Positions 12,530 through 20,046 of a stretch of 24,644 nucleotides of DNA are shown here, one piece after another. The notes under the pieces are model-generated. The model was not told where the DNA came from. It did no database searches and saw nothing but the letters and a program-made list of their open reading frames with translations. The first letter of the stretch is position 1; the number at the start of each line of letters is the position of its first letter. The position numbers were made by a program, and so were the translations under genes. Source of the DNA: Candidatus Colwellbacteria bacterium RIFCSPLOWO2_12_FULL_43_11 (lineage in GTDB: Bacteria > Patescibacteriota > Minisyncoccia > UBA6257 > Colwellbacteraceae); NCBI GenBank assembly GCA_001817805.1, contig MHJB01000035.1:1-24644 (forward strand), read 5' to 3'.

Positions 12530-15107
12530 CTTTTATATTGCCTCTAATAATACTATCGGCCAGCTTATCTAAAACCATCTTCTGAATAAGTCTTTTTATG
12601 GGGCGGGCTCCATATTCGGGGTCAAAGCCATTTTCAACAATATACTTCCTTAAAGACTGATCAACCACCGCGGTAATGCCCTTTTCTTTGAGCATAGCCT
12701 TAACTCCCTCAAGTTGGATATCGACAATGTCTCCGATTTCCTTTTTGGTTAGGGCGTGAAAGATGATAATTTCATCAATCCTGTTCAGGAATTCCGGTCG
12801 GAAACTTTGTTTTAAGGAAGAAGTTAGTTTGGCCTTATAGTCCTCTTCTTTACCTTTGGCCTCTTCTTCCACATCCACACTAAAGCCCAATTTAGCCATC
12901 TCCTTGGTAAGTTCGCTACCGACATTTGAAGTCATGATTATGATGGTGTTTTTAAAGTTTACGGTTTTGCCCTTACCATCAGTGAGCCTCCCATTATCCA
13001 ATACTTGTAATAAAATATTGAAAATTTCCGGATGAGCCTTTTCAATTTCATCAAATAGTATGAGGCTGTACGGCCTATGACGCACAATCTCCGTTAATTG
13101 CCCGCCCTCTTCGTAGCCCACATACCCGGGAGGAGAACCGATTAACCTGGCAGCCGAGTGACGCTCCATATACTCCGACATATCGATTCTGATTAAAGCC
13201 TTTTCGTCGTCAAACATGAATTGAGATAAGGTCCTGGCAAGCTCTGTTTTACCAACGCCTGTTGGTCCTAAGAACATGAAAGAGCCCAGGGGTCTATCAA
13301 CCGGGGCAAGTCCGGCCCTCGCTCTACGCAAGGCATTGGAAATGGCCTTAATCGCCTCATCTTGACCTACAACGCGCTCTTTCAAGGTTTCCTCAATCCT
13401 GGTGAGCTTTTCTGTTTCGGATTCCATAATATTTTGAACGGGAACTCCGGTCCAACGGGCGATAACCTTAGCAATATCTTCTTTATTAACTCCTTCTCTA
13501 GTAAGGTTGCCTTTGGTCTTTTTATTATTGGAGAAAAATTTCTTTTCGTAAGTAAGGTATTCTTTCTCGGCTGCCGGCAATTCGCCATAAATTATTTTGC
13601 CGACCCTTTCCAGATTATTTTCTCTCTCAGCAACATCACGCTCACGACGCAAGTTATCAACTCGCTCGCGCAAGTTGTTTAATTTTTCGAAAATCATTTT
13701 TTCCGCTTCCCAACTGGCCGTTAGCTCTTCGTTTCTGTCTTTAAAAGACTTAAGTTCTTTATCTATTTCCTTAACTCTTTTAGAGGCTTTGCCTTCACCG
13801 CTTTCGTTGGCTAAGGCTGTCTTTTCAACTTCAAGAGAAGTTACGCCACGCCTTACTTTATCTATTTCGGCAGGCAAAGATTCCATCTCGATTTTCCTCA
13901 TAGCGGCAGCTTCGTCTATCACGTCAACCGCCTTATCCGGTAAAAATCTGTCGGTTATATAACGCGCGGCGAGATTCACCGCGTAAACAATCGCTTCGTC
14001 GTTAATGCGTAAACCGTGATGAATCTCGTATTTTTCCTTAAGTCCACGGAGAATAGTAATACTGTCCTCGAGTGTTGGCTCCTCAACCACAACAGGCTGG
14101 AATCTCCTCTCCAGGGCAGGGTCCTTCTCGATATGTCTCTGATACTCACGAATGGTAGTAGCGCCTATGGCGTGCAACTCTCCTCTCGCCAAGGCCGGTT
14201 TTAAAAGATTGGAGGCGTCTACCGCGCCTTCGGCGGCGCCGGCGCCTACAATCATATGAATCTCGTCTATAAATAATATTATGTTGCCGCTCGAATTTTG
14301 AATCTCTTTAATGAAAGCCTTTAACCTATCTTCAAACTCGCCCCTAAATTTAGTTCCGGCGATCAAGGCTCCCAAATCAAGCATTATTACTTGTTTCCCT
14401 TTTAAGGATTCGGGCACATCCCCGCTCAAAATCTTTTGAGCCAAGCCCTCCACAATAGCAGTCTTACCAACTCCGGATTCGCCTATCAAAACCGGATTAT
14501 TTTTGGTCCTACGGGAGAGTATCTGAATAATACGCCTTAATTCTTCATCACGCCCAATAACGGGGTCGAGTTTGCCGGCTATAGCTTTATCGGATAGATT
14601 AACGGCGTATTTTTCCAAAACTTGAAACTTACTCTCGGGAGTTTCGTCCGTTATGCGAGTGCTACCTCTTAACCGCGAGAAAGCTCTTAAGGCTCCATCG
14701 CGCTTAAGATTAAATTGCTCCAGTAATTGTTTAGCGGGGGAATCAATATCCAGAATTGATAAGAGCAGGTGTTCGCAAGAAATAAATTCATCGCGATTAG
14801 CGGAAGCGACCTTTGCCGCCCGGTCTATTATTTTCATTACTTCTTGAGACAAATAAAGCTGACCTACGGCGTTCGCGGAAAACACTTTGGGCAGTTTTTT
14901 AAGTTCGTTATTCAGTTCCCTGTCTAAGACTTCGATGTTGGCCCCTGCGCCACGGACCATCGGAACAACAAGCGAAGACTGATCGTTAATCAAAGCCGAT
15001 AGGAGGTGTAGTGCCCTAAACTCTCCGTGATTTTGAGCTGTGGCTAGATCCTGTGCATTTTGTAAGGCCTCTTGAGCCTTAATAGTAAACCTGTTGAAGG
15101 AGTTCAT
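12474..15107 (-). CDS. clpB: ATP-dependent chaperone ClpB (Hsp100 disaggregase)
   Basis: An 877-residue AAA+ disaggregase that threads aggregated proteins through a hexameric ring. The order is: a Clp N-domain (about 1-145), the first nucleotide-binding domain with Walker A GESGVGKTA and Walker B ILFIDEIH, a coiled-coil middle domain (about 400-530, charged heptads such as NLRERVDNLRRERDVAERE), the second domain with GPTGVGKTE, LILFDEIEKAH and the sensor-2 region GARPIKR, and a short C-terminus. The long middle domain separates ClpB from ClpC and ClpA. The promoter at 15126 carries an inverted repeat. With Hsp20 and HtrA it forms the protein quality-control set of the window. Confidence 0.95.
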   Translation of the reverse strand: MNSFNRFTIKAQEALQNAQDLATAQNHGEFRALHLLSALINDQSSLVVPMVRGAGANIEVLDRELNNELKKLPKVFSANAVGQLYLSQEVMKIIDRAAKVASANRDEFISCEHLLLSILDIDSPAKQLLEQFNLKRDGALRAFSRLRGSTRITDETPESKFQVLEKYAVNLSDKAIAGKLDPVIGRDEELRRIIQILSRRTKNNPVLIGESGVGKTAIVEGLAQKILSGDVPESLKGKQVIMLDLGALIAGTKFRGEFEDRLKAFIKEIQNSSGNIILFIDEIHMIVGAGAAEGAVDASNLLKPALARGELHAIGATTIREYQRHIEKDPALERRFQPVVVEEPTLEDSITILRGLKEKYEIHHGLRINDEAIVYAVNLAARYITDRFLPDKAVDVIDEAAAMRKIEMESLPAEIDKVRRGVTSLEVEKTALANESGEGKASKRVKEIDKELKSFKDRNEELTASWEAEKMIFEKLNNLRERVDNLRRERDVAERENNLERVGKIIYGELPAAEKEYLTYEKKFFSNNKKTKGNLTREGVNKEDIAKVIARWTGVPVQNIMESETEKLTRIEETLKERVVGQDEAIKAISNALRRARAGLAPVDRPLGSFMFLGPTGVGKTELARTLSQFMFDDEKALIRIDMSEYMERHSAARLIGSPPGYVGYEEGGQLTEIVRHRPYSLILFDEIEKAHPEIFNILLQVLDNGRLTDGKGKTVNFKNTIIIMTSNVGSELTKEMAKLGFSVDVEEEAKGKEEDYKAKLTSSLKQSFRPEFLNRIDEIIIFHALTKKEIGDIVDIQLEGVKAMLKEKGITAVVDQSLRKYIVENGFDPEYGARPIKRLIQKMVLDKLADSIIRGNIKDGTRVRLSFEKSDVKISV

Positions 15108-15125
15108 ATATTCTTTATTGTTTTA

Positions 15126-15131
15126 ATTATA
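15126..15131 (-). promoter_or_regulatory. -10 element of the clpB promoter
   Basis: A consensus TATAAT on minus. A TTGCTT lies upstream at a short 15-base spacing. The leader would be about 12 bases. Confidence 0.55.
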
Positions 15132-15147
15132 CCAATATTCGTTGGTA
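15130..15147. promoter_or_regulatory. Inverted repeat overlapping the clpB promoter
   Basis: TACCAA (15130-15135) and TTGGTA (15142-15147) are separated by six bases. The repeat overlaps the -10 and fills the spacer, an ideal position for a repressor. It is not a CIRCE or HAIR element. Confidence 0.5.
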
Positions 15148-15159
15148 AGCAATACTTAA

Positions 15160-16410
15160 CTACAATTGAGGTCGTTCTTCAAGTGTAGCTTTTAGCTGAA
15201 GAGTGGAAGACCCCCTGATTACCGTTAAGGTAATTGTGTCGCCGATGCTGTACCTTTGAAGAGCAGAACCTAATATTTTATCGTTAGTAAGCTTCTCGCC
15301 ATTTAATTCCGTAATTATATCCCCGTCTTTTAAGCCCGCCTTATCTGCCGGAGAGCCAACTATAACAGCCGGTTTATTATCACCGCTCTTTATTAACGCA
15401 CCTTCTTTCACAGCCAATTTATCGTAATTATCGGTGTTAGGACTTATGGTGAAATAATGAACTCCGAGATAGGCAATTTTGATGGTCCCTGTATTTTTAA
15501 CAGACTGGATGTCTTTTTTAGCCTGATTGATTGGTATAGCGAAACCAATATTTTCGGCACCTGACGCCACAGCCGTATTTATACCTATTACTTCTCCTTT
15601 CAGATTTAAAAGTGGCCCACCGGAGTTGCCTGGGTTTATAGCCGCATCTGTTTGAATCACTCCTTGAATAGTTTCGCTGCCTATATTGCTCCCCGATGCA
15701 GTAATGGTTCTAGAGAGTCCGGAAATTACACCGGCAGAAACGGTATTACTAAACTCGCCCAAGGAATAGCCGATAGCAATAGCCGTTTGGCCGAGTTTAA
15801 TTGAATCTGAATCTCCTAGAGTCGCGGGCTTTAAGTTAATAGCCTCAATCTTAATAAGAGCGATGTCTTGAATTGGGTCTCTCGCCAATACTTTGGCATC
15901 GTATTTTTCGCCGTCCGAAGTTATGACCGTATATTGGGCCTTCGTATCGGAAACTACGTGCTTGTTCGTGAGAATTAAGCCATCGGCTGAGACGATAAAT
16001 CCACTTCCACCACCTACTTTCTCAAGCTTGGTTCCCTTTTGGCACTGTTGATAAAACTGAGTCCCACCGAATAGATCGCTAAAACCGGGCATACCGGAAA
16101 AAGGATCATAAGGGCATTGCTCAATAATAGGTACATCTTTTGAAATAATTATTGAGACAACGCTGGGGCTAGAATCTTCAACCGCTTTAATAACAGCCTG
16201 CTCATAATCAATAGTTGGAGAATAAACTTGTACCGGGGCTGTATTGCTTGGGTTACTTGTGTTACTTGTATTATTGGCCGGCACCGAGAAATATTTCAAA
16301 AAATTATCAAAGAAATTCGCGGAAGCCTTGGGTGAATTAATTACCAAACCGGTAGCGGCTCCCAAAACGAAAACCAACGCTATAGTAATAAATAATTTGT
16401 TTTTAATCAT
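15160..16410 (-). CDS. htrA: HtrA/DegP-like trypsin-type serine protease with PDZ domain
   Basis: A 416-residue envelope protease and chaperone. An N-terminal helix (about 6-24) anchors it outside the membrane. The trypsin-like domain has the complete triad: H151 in LTNKHVVS, D182 in QDIALIKI and S263 in PGNSGGPL. A PDZ domain follows (about 310-410, with PADKAGLKDGDIITELNG). A Ser/Asn/Pro-rich linker (about 44-62) separates anchor and protease. Two cysteines (C99 and C123) lie in the insert before the domain and might form a disulfide. The gene starts 21 bases after the cysteine desulfurase stop and may be in its operon. Confidence 0.94.
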   Translation of the reverse strand: MIKNKLFITIALVFVLGAATGLVINSPKASANFFDNFLKYFSVPANNTSNTSNPSNTAPVQVYSPTIDYEQAVIKAVEDSSPSVVSIIISKDVPIIEQCPYDPFSGMPGFSDLFGGTQFYQQCQKGTKLEKVGGGSGFIVSADGLILTNKHVVSDTKAQYTVITSDGEKYDAKVLARDPIQDIALIKIEAINLKPATLGDSDSIKLGQTAIAIGYSLGEFSNTVSAGVISGLSRTITASGSNIGSETIQGVIQTDAAINPGNSGGPLLNLKGEVIGINTAVASGAENIGFAIPINQAKKDIQSVKNTGTIKIAYLGVHYFTISPNTDNYDKLAVKEGALIKSGDNKPAVIVGSPADKAGLKDGDIITELNGEKLTNDKILGSALQRYSIGDTITLTVIRGSSTLQLKATLEERPQL

Positions 16411-16431
16411 AGTTTATATATTTATCTTAAT

Positions 16432-17637
16432 TTAGAGTAAATTTAAAATTTCTTCGTAAGCTTTGTCAACTTCAGACAAAGTGCTTGGCCTGCCCAGAGA
16501 AATCCTCAGGCTGGATTTGGCTCTATCTTCGCCTAAGTCCAGCGCTTTAACCACATAAGAAGCTTTCGTGCTTCTCGAGGAACAGGCAGATCCGGTTGAA
16601 ACGGAGACTCCGGCCATATCCAGTTTGATTACCAAATCCTGGGCCTCGTGGCCCGGGAAATAGATATTAAGATTGTTTTCCAGCCTGGACGAGGAGTCTA
16701 CATCCGGGCCGTTTAACTCCAGCTCGGGCTTCATTATCTTAAGACGTTCCCAGAGATGATTTCTTAACTGTTTAATCCTTTTAGCCTCAATACTTTTATT
16801 CTTTTCAATAAGCTCCAAAGCCTTGGCAAAACCAACGATAGCCGGAACATTTTCCGTACCGGACCTTAAATTATACTCTTGTCCTCCTCCGGTTATGATA
16901 GATTTTAATTTATTGCTGCCCTTGGGCTCTAGCCCTTTAACAAATAGCGCCCCTGCTCCCTTTGGACCATAAATTTTCTGAGAAGACATAGTCATCAAAT
17001 CGATTCCCAACTCTTCCACTCTACAATCCAAAAACTGTAGAGCCTGAACCGCATCGGTGTGAAATAAAGGGTAAGTTTTACTGCCCCTAAAATTCCTAAT
17101 CAGATTCGAGATTTCTTTTATCGGCTGTATGGTACCAATTTCGTTAGAAGCGTAAATGATGGAAACAAGAATGGTGTTGTCTTTAATGTTTTTAATAACA
17201 TCGTCCGGATTAACTAGCCCCTCACTACTCACGGGAAGATAAACTACTTCGACTCCCTCTTTTTCCAGGGCCTTCACGGTATCCAATATCGATTCGTGTT
17301 CAATTGAAGAAATTATTATCTGAGGATTTTTTATGTTCGCCGATGCAATAATTCCGCGGAGAACAAGATTGTTGGCTTCCGTTGCCGAACTCGTAAAAAT
17401 CACTTCGCTAAACTTCGCCCCCAGTGCGTCAGTTATTATCTCTCTGGACTTATCCAAAGCCCCTTGGGCAGATTGGCCAAAGCTATGAATAGAACCGGGA
17501 TTACCAAACCTTTCTTTGAAATAAGGCAGCATGGTCTCCAAAACATCCGGCGCTACCGGAGTTGAAGCGGCATAGTCCAGATAAATAGAATTTACCTTCT
17601 TCTTATTAGAAGAGTGTATTAGATTCTTTAATCTCAT
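16432..17637 (-). CDS. Cysteine desulfurase (NifS/IscS-type, class V aminotransferase fold)
   Basis: A 401-residue PLP enzyme that converts cysteine to alanine and hands the sulfur on for Fe-S clusters or tRNA thiolation. Visible elements: YLDYAASTP near the N-terminus, H114 stacking on PLP (SIEHES), D195 in HTDAVQ, the Schiff-base K221 in SSQKIYGPKG, RSGTEN (R259) and the catalytic C352 in STGSACSSRS. No IscU/SufU or tRNA thiolase gene is visible nearby, so the sulfur acceptor is unknown. The ATG lies 32 bases inside the exonuclease gene; no start codon lies between it and the fold, so the overlap is probably real. Confidence 0.93.
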   Translation of the reverse strand: MRLKNLIHSSNKKKVNSIYLDYAASTPVAPDVLETMLPYFKERFGNPGSIHSFGQSAQGALDKSREIITDALGAKFSEVIFTSSATEANNLVLRGIIASANIKNPQIIISSIEHESILDTVKALEKEGVEVVYLPVSSEGLVNPDDVIKNIKDNTILVSIIYASNEIGTIQPIKEISNLIRNFRGSKTYPLFHTDAVQALQFLDCRVEELGIDLMTMSSQKIYGPKGAGALFVKGLEPKGSNKLKSIITGGGQEYNLRSGTENVPAIVGFAKALELIEKNKSIEAKRIKQLRNHLWERLKIMKPELELNGPDVDSSSRLENNLNIYFPGHEAQDLVIKLDMAGVSVSTGSACSSRSTKASYVVKALDLGEDRAKSSLRISLGRPSTLSEVDKAYEEILNLL

Positions 17638-18175
17638 CTTTAAGGTTCAAGGGCAATTTAGTCATATTATCCGTCCATCTATCCGGTATCAAAAGATGTC
17701 CTTGATTTTTCCCTAACTCATATAAATCTTTGGTGATTAACACATCATGAAGGCAATATTTTTCCAAGGATTCCCAATCGCCTTCGTTATAAAATTTGAT
17801 GGCATCCATTCCATGATTGGTTTTGCCAATACCCAGATTAGCCTTGGCCAGAGCATCCAAACTAATACGCCTACCGTAAGCCTCTTCTATCTCGTCCAAG
17901 AGGTCCAGAGTAGGCACGGCTAAAAGATTAAAATTGAAGTATTTATCCAGAATGGGCAAATCAAAACGATTAATGGAAAAGCCGATTATGAGCCCGGCTT
18001 CTTGAAGCAGGGGGCCCAGTTCACTAATATTTTCGTCACGGAAAGTCAGAAAACTCCCCCGGTTATAGGAATAGAGACAAGCTAGAGAAACGTCAAGGTT
18101 CTTCAGATTTTCTTTGCCGCCAACGTCAAAAAAACTGTTTTTTGTTTCAATATCGATAACAATCTTATCGCGCAT
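17606..18175 (-). CDS. DEDDy-type 3'-5' exonuclease, YprB-like RNase H fold
   Basis: A 189-residue protein built almost only of one RNase H-like exonuclease domain. Motif I is VIDIET (D8, E10), motif II is GFSINRFDLPIL (D72), and motif III is YCLHDVLITKDLYEL (Y140, D144). These are the four acidic metal ligands and Tyr of DEDDy nucleases. It resembles the YprB ribonuclease-H-like domain found next to helicases elsewhere; here it stands alone. The substrate (DNA or RNA) is unknown. It follows the YkuK-like gene by 12 bases and overlaps the cysteine desulfurase gene. Confidence 0.85.
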   Translation of the reverse strand: MRDKIVIDIETKNSFFDVGGKENLKNLDVSLACLYSYNRGSFLTFRDENISELGPLLQEAGLIIGFSINRFDLPILDKYFNFNLLAVPTLDLLDEIEEAYGRRISLDALAKANLGIGKTNHGMDAIKFYNEGDWESLEKYCLHDVLITKDLYELGKNQGHLLIPDRWTDNMTKLPLNLKDEIKESNTLF

Positions 18176-18187
18176 AGTAGGGTCTGC

Positions 18188-18673
18188 TTAGATACACCTA
18201 TCGGCTACGGAAGAAGCCGCATAGCTTTCCGGCTTGGTCCGGGCTTCAAAATTATTAGCCCTTACCATCCCGACCAGTTCTTGAATCATAGTTTTGGTTT
18301 CGCCGTTCTGACCAACATCAACGTGTATCTCAAAATCAAACTCCGGAGTGTTTCTGTCTTTAAGGCTGGCTAAAACGCCCTTGGCAATGTCCAGTGACAT
18401 CATTACTTCCCGCAAAATTCTGTCGCGCAAAGTATGGAATCCACCCAATTCTTCCCGTCTCCAAAAATATCTGCCGCCGTTCCCTACCCTGTGAACCACT
18501 ATAGCCGTCACAAAATCAGCATCGGTTTCATTGTAACGCAAAGAGTCCGTGCCAATCATCACTTTATAGCGATTATTGGGCAAGGCCCGCATAAAAGTTA
18601 TTATCTCGGAAACAACTGCTTCGGGATTAAGCTTGTCCCCGTGATAGCTGTTAAAAAGGCTTTGTTTAATCAT
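18188..18673 (-). CDS. YkuK-like protein (DUF458, RNase H-like fold)
   Basis: A 161-residue protein of the YkuK family (DUF458, a predicted RNase H-like nuclease fold). Typical features are VMIGTDSLR (an Asp in the first strand), VHRVGNGGRYFWRREE, the IHVDVGQNGETK stretch (a second conserved Asp) and the C-terminal KPESYAASSVADRCI. Its biochemical role is not established. It is the first gene of the ykuK-exonuclease-desulfurase run, from a promoter at 18691-18719. Confidence 0.87.
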   Translation of the reverse strand: MIKQSLFNSYHGDKLNPEAVVSEIITFMRALPNNRYKVMIGTDSLRYNETDADFVTAIVVHRVGNGGRYFWRREELGGFHTLRDRILREVMMSLDIAKGVLASLKDRNTPEFDFEIHVDVGQNGETKTMIQELVGMVRANNFEARTKPESYAASSVADRCI

Positions 18674-18690
18674 TGACTAAAGGTAGGGTT

Positions 18691-18719
18691 AATATAAACC
18701 AGTTGCTTAAACCAGGCAA
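18691..18719 (-). promoter_or_regulatory. Sigma-70-type promoter for the ykuK-like operon
   Basis: On minus, TTGCCT (18719-18714), a 17-base spacer and TATATT (18696-18691). The -35 lies inside the loop and stem of the hairpin at 18701-18725. Confidence 0.55.
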
Positions 18720-18725
18720 GCAACT
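18701..18725 (-). terminator. Hairpin at the end of the phosphohexomutase gene
   Basis: AGTTGCTT and AAGCAACT form an 8-bp stem with a 9-base loop, beginning inside the stop codon of the upstream gene. No U-run follows. It overlaps the -35 of the next promoter, so it could instead be an operator. Confidence 0.4.
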
Positions 18726-19647
18726 AAAGCTCTTTAAGCAAACGGATTTTTGAATTGAAAATCTTTTTTGTTTTTGCTCCCAAACTTACCCTTACCACCG
18801 GCTCGGTATTGGAGGGCCTGGCATTAAGCCATATACCATTGCCCACTACGGTCAATCCGTCTCTTTTATTAATCCTATAACCCTCTTTATTAAAAAGACG
18901 CTCAAGAGATTTTAAGTAGGCTCTACTGTTTTTTACTTTGATATTATTTTCCGGAGTGAAATAAAATTTAGGAAGTGCTTCAATCCATTTAGACAGACTC
19001 ATTTTTTTTCTTTTCAAGGTAGAAACGCTATTTACAACAAAGATAGCCGCTAGTATTCCCGAATCGGCATAACCAAAGTCTTTAAAGAAATAGTGGCCGG
19101 AGCGTTCAACGGAAAAATCTATTTTTTTCTTCTGGGCGGTTTTTTTGATAAAGGAGCGTCCGACTTTCTCTTCAATAAATCTTTTTTTAGGCAGCAGCCA
19201 ACGCATAGTTTCTCTACCTATGGCCGCATTTACAAGATATGGTTCTTTGAAAATAGGAGCGAGGAGATAAATGATATAGCGGGGGTCTATGTCCCGGCCA
19301 AGATTATCAATAAATACGGCCCTGTCACCGTCGGCGTCAAATATAACTCCCAGATCGGCTTTTGTTTTTATTACCTTCTTAATGAGACCGGCGCGGGCGC
19401 TTTTAATCAAAGGATTCGGGCTATGAGCCGGGAAATTACCGTTGGGCAACGCATTTATGAAAATGGCGTTTATTTTCTTATTACTCACTAAAAGTTTTTT
19501 TAAAACCAGGCCGGTTGTACCGTTGGAACAATCAAAAACAACCTTAACCGGAGTTTTAACTTTTAAAAACTTATTTATAAATTTAGCGTAGAGATTTATA
19601 TAGTTCATAAATTTCTTTGCCGCCCACCGGCAGACCAACGGAGTCAA
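18724..19647 (-). CDS. manB: Phosphomannomutase/phosphoglucomutase, C-terminal part (frameshifted)
   Basis: This 307-codon frame carries domains II-IV of an alpha-D-phosphohexomutase. It has the metal loop DADGDRA, a sugar-binding loop VERSGHYFF and the phosphate-binding loop RPSNTEPVVRV. The first roughly 15 residues (MTPLVCRWAAKKF...) are an out-of-frame reading of the upstream fragment, so this is not a natural start; real homology begins near INLYAKFINKFLK. With the 19583-19984 frame it would form one protein of about 425 residues, near the usual 450. The enzyme interconverts hexose 1- and 6-phosphates for cell-surface sugars. The break is a +1 shift; see the partner entry. Confidence 0.85.
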   Translation of the reverse strand: MTPLVCRWAAKKFMNYINLYAKFINKFLKVKTPVKVVFDCSNGTTGLVLKKLLVSNKKINAIFINALPNGNFPAHSPNPLIKSARAGLIKKVIKTKADLGVIFDADGDRAVFIDNLGRDIDPRYIIYLLAPIFKEPYLVNAAIGRETMRWLLPKKRFIEEKVGRSFIKKTAQKKKIDFSVERSGHYFFKDFGYADSGILAAIFVVNSVSTLKRKKMSLSKWIEALPKFYFTPENNIKVKNSRAYLKSLERLFNKEGYRINKRDGLTVVGNGIWLNARPSNTEPVVRVSLGAKTKKIFNSKIRLLKEL

Positions 19648-19984
19648 TAACTTTAATCCCGTTGTAATTTTTGGGATTATGAGAAGCGGTTATAATGATT
19701 CCCCCGTCAGCCTTAAACTTGCCTACCAGAAAATAAATCATCGGCGTAGTTATTACGCCAACCGGTATCGATTTGGCACCGGGTGTGGCCCTTAAAGTGC
19801 GGAGGGCGGACCTATATAAATTGGGCGAGCTCAGGCGAGTATCGCAGCCGACGATAATATTGAGTTGCTTCTTTTTCTTGAACGATTTCAGTATGGCCGG
19901 GATTAATATCTCAACCGAGTTCTCGTTTATATCCTCGGGGTACTTACCTCGAATGTCGTAAGCGCCAAAAATATCAGATTTCAT
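19583..19984 (-). CDS. manB: Phosphomannomutase/phosphoglucomutase, N-terminal part (frameshifted)
   Basis: Domain I of the same phosphohexomutase. It has the family start IFGAYDIRGKYP and the catalytic phosphoserine loop TASHNP (Ser about residue 101), followed by NYNGIKV. The frame ends at a TAA just after GGKEIYELYKSLR. The continuation is in the +1 frame from about 19583-19610, where ELYK would read on into LYAKFINKF if one base were removed. All active-site loops are intact in the two halves. This points to a recent mutation, a sequencing error or programmed frameshifting and not an old pseudogene. An in-frame TTG lies one codon upstream of the ATG at 19984; the ATG is preferred. Confidence 0.85.
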   Translation of the reverse strand: MKSDIFGAYDIRGKYPEDINENSVEILIPAILKSFKKKKQLNIIVGCDTRLSSPNLYRSALRTLRATPGAKSIPVGVITTPMIYFLVGKFKADGGIIITASHNPKNYNGIKVIDSVGLPVGGKEIYELYKSLR

Positions 19985-19987
19985 CAA

Positions 19988-20016
19988 TTGAATTTTACCT
20001 TAATTTGATGTCTAAT
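19988..20016 (+). promoter_or_regulatory. Sigma-70-type promoter for ftsK
   Basis: TTGAAT (19988-19993), a 17-base spacer and TCTAAT (20011-20016). The leader would be about 24 bases, with no Shine-Dalgarno site. The same short gap holds the divergent start of the phosphohexomutase gene. Confidence 0.5.
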
Positions 20017-20046
20017 TTAAGAGTACTAAGAATCTAACCCCTTTAA

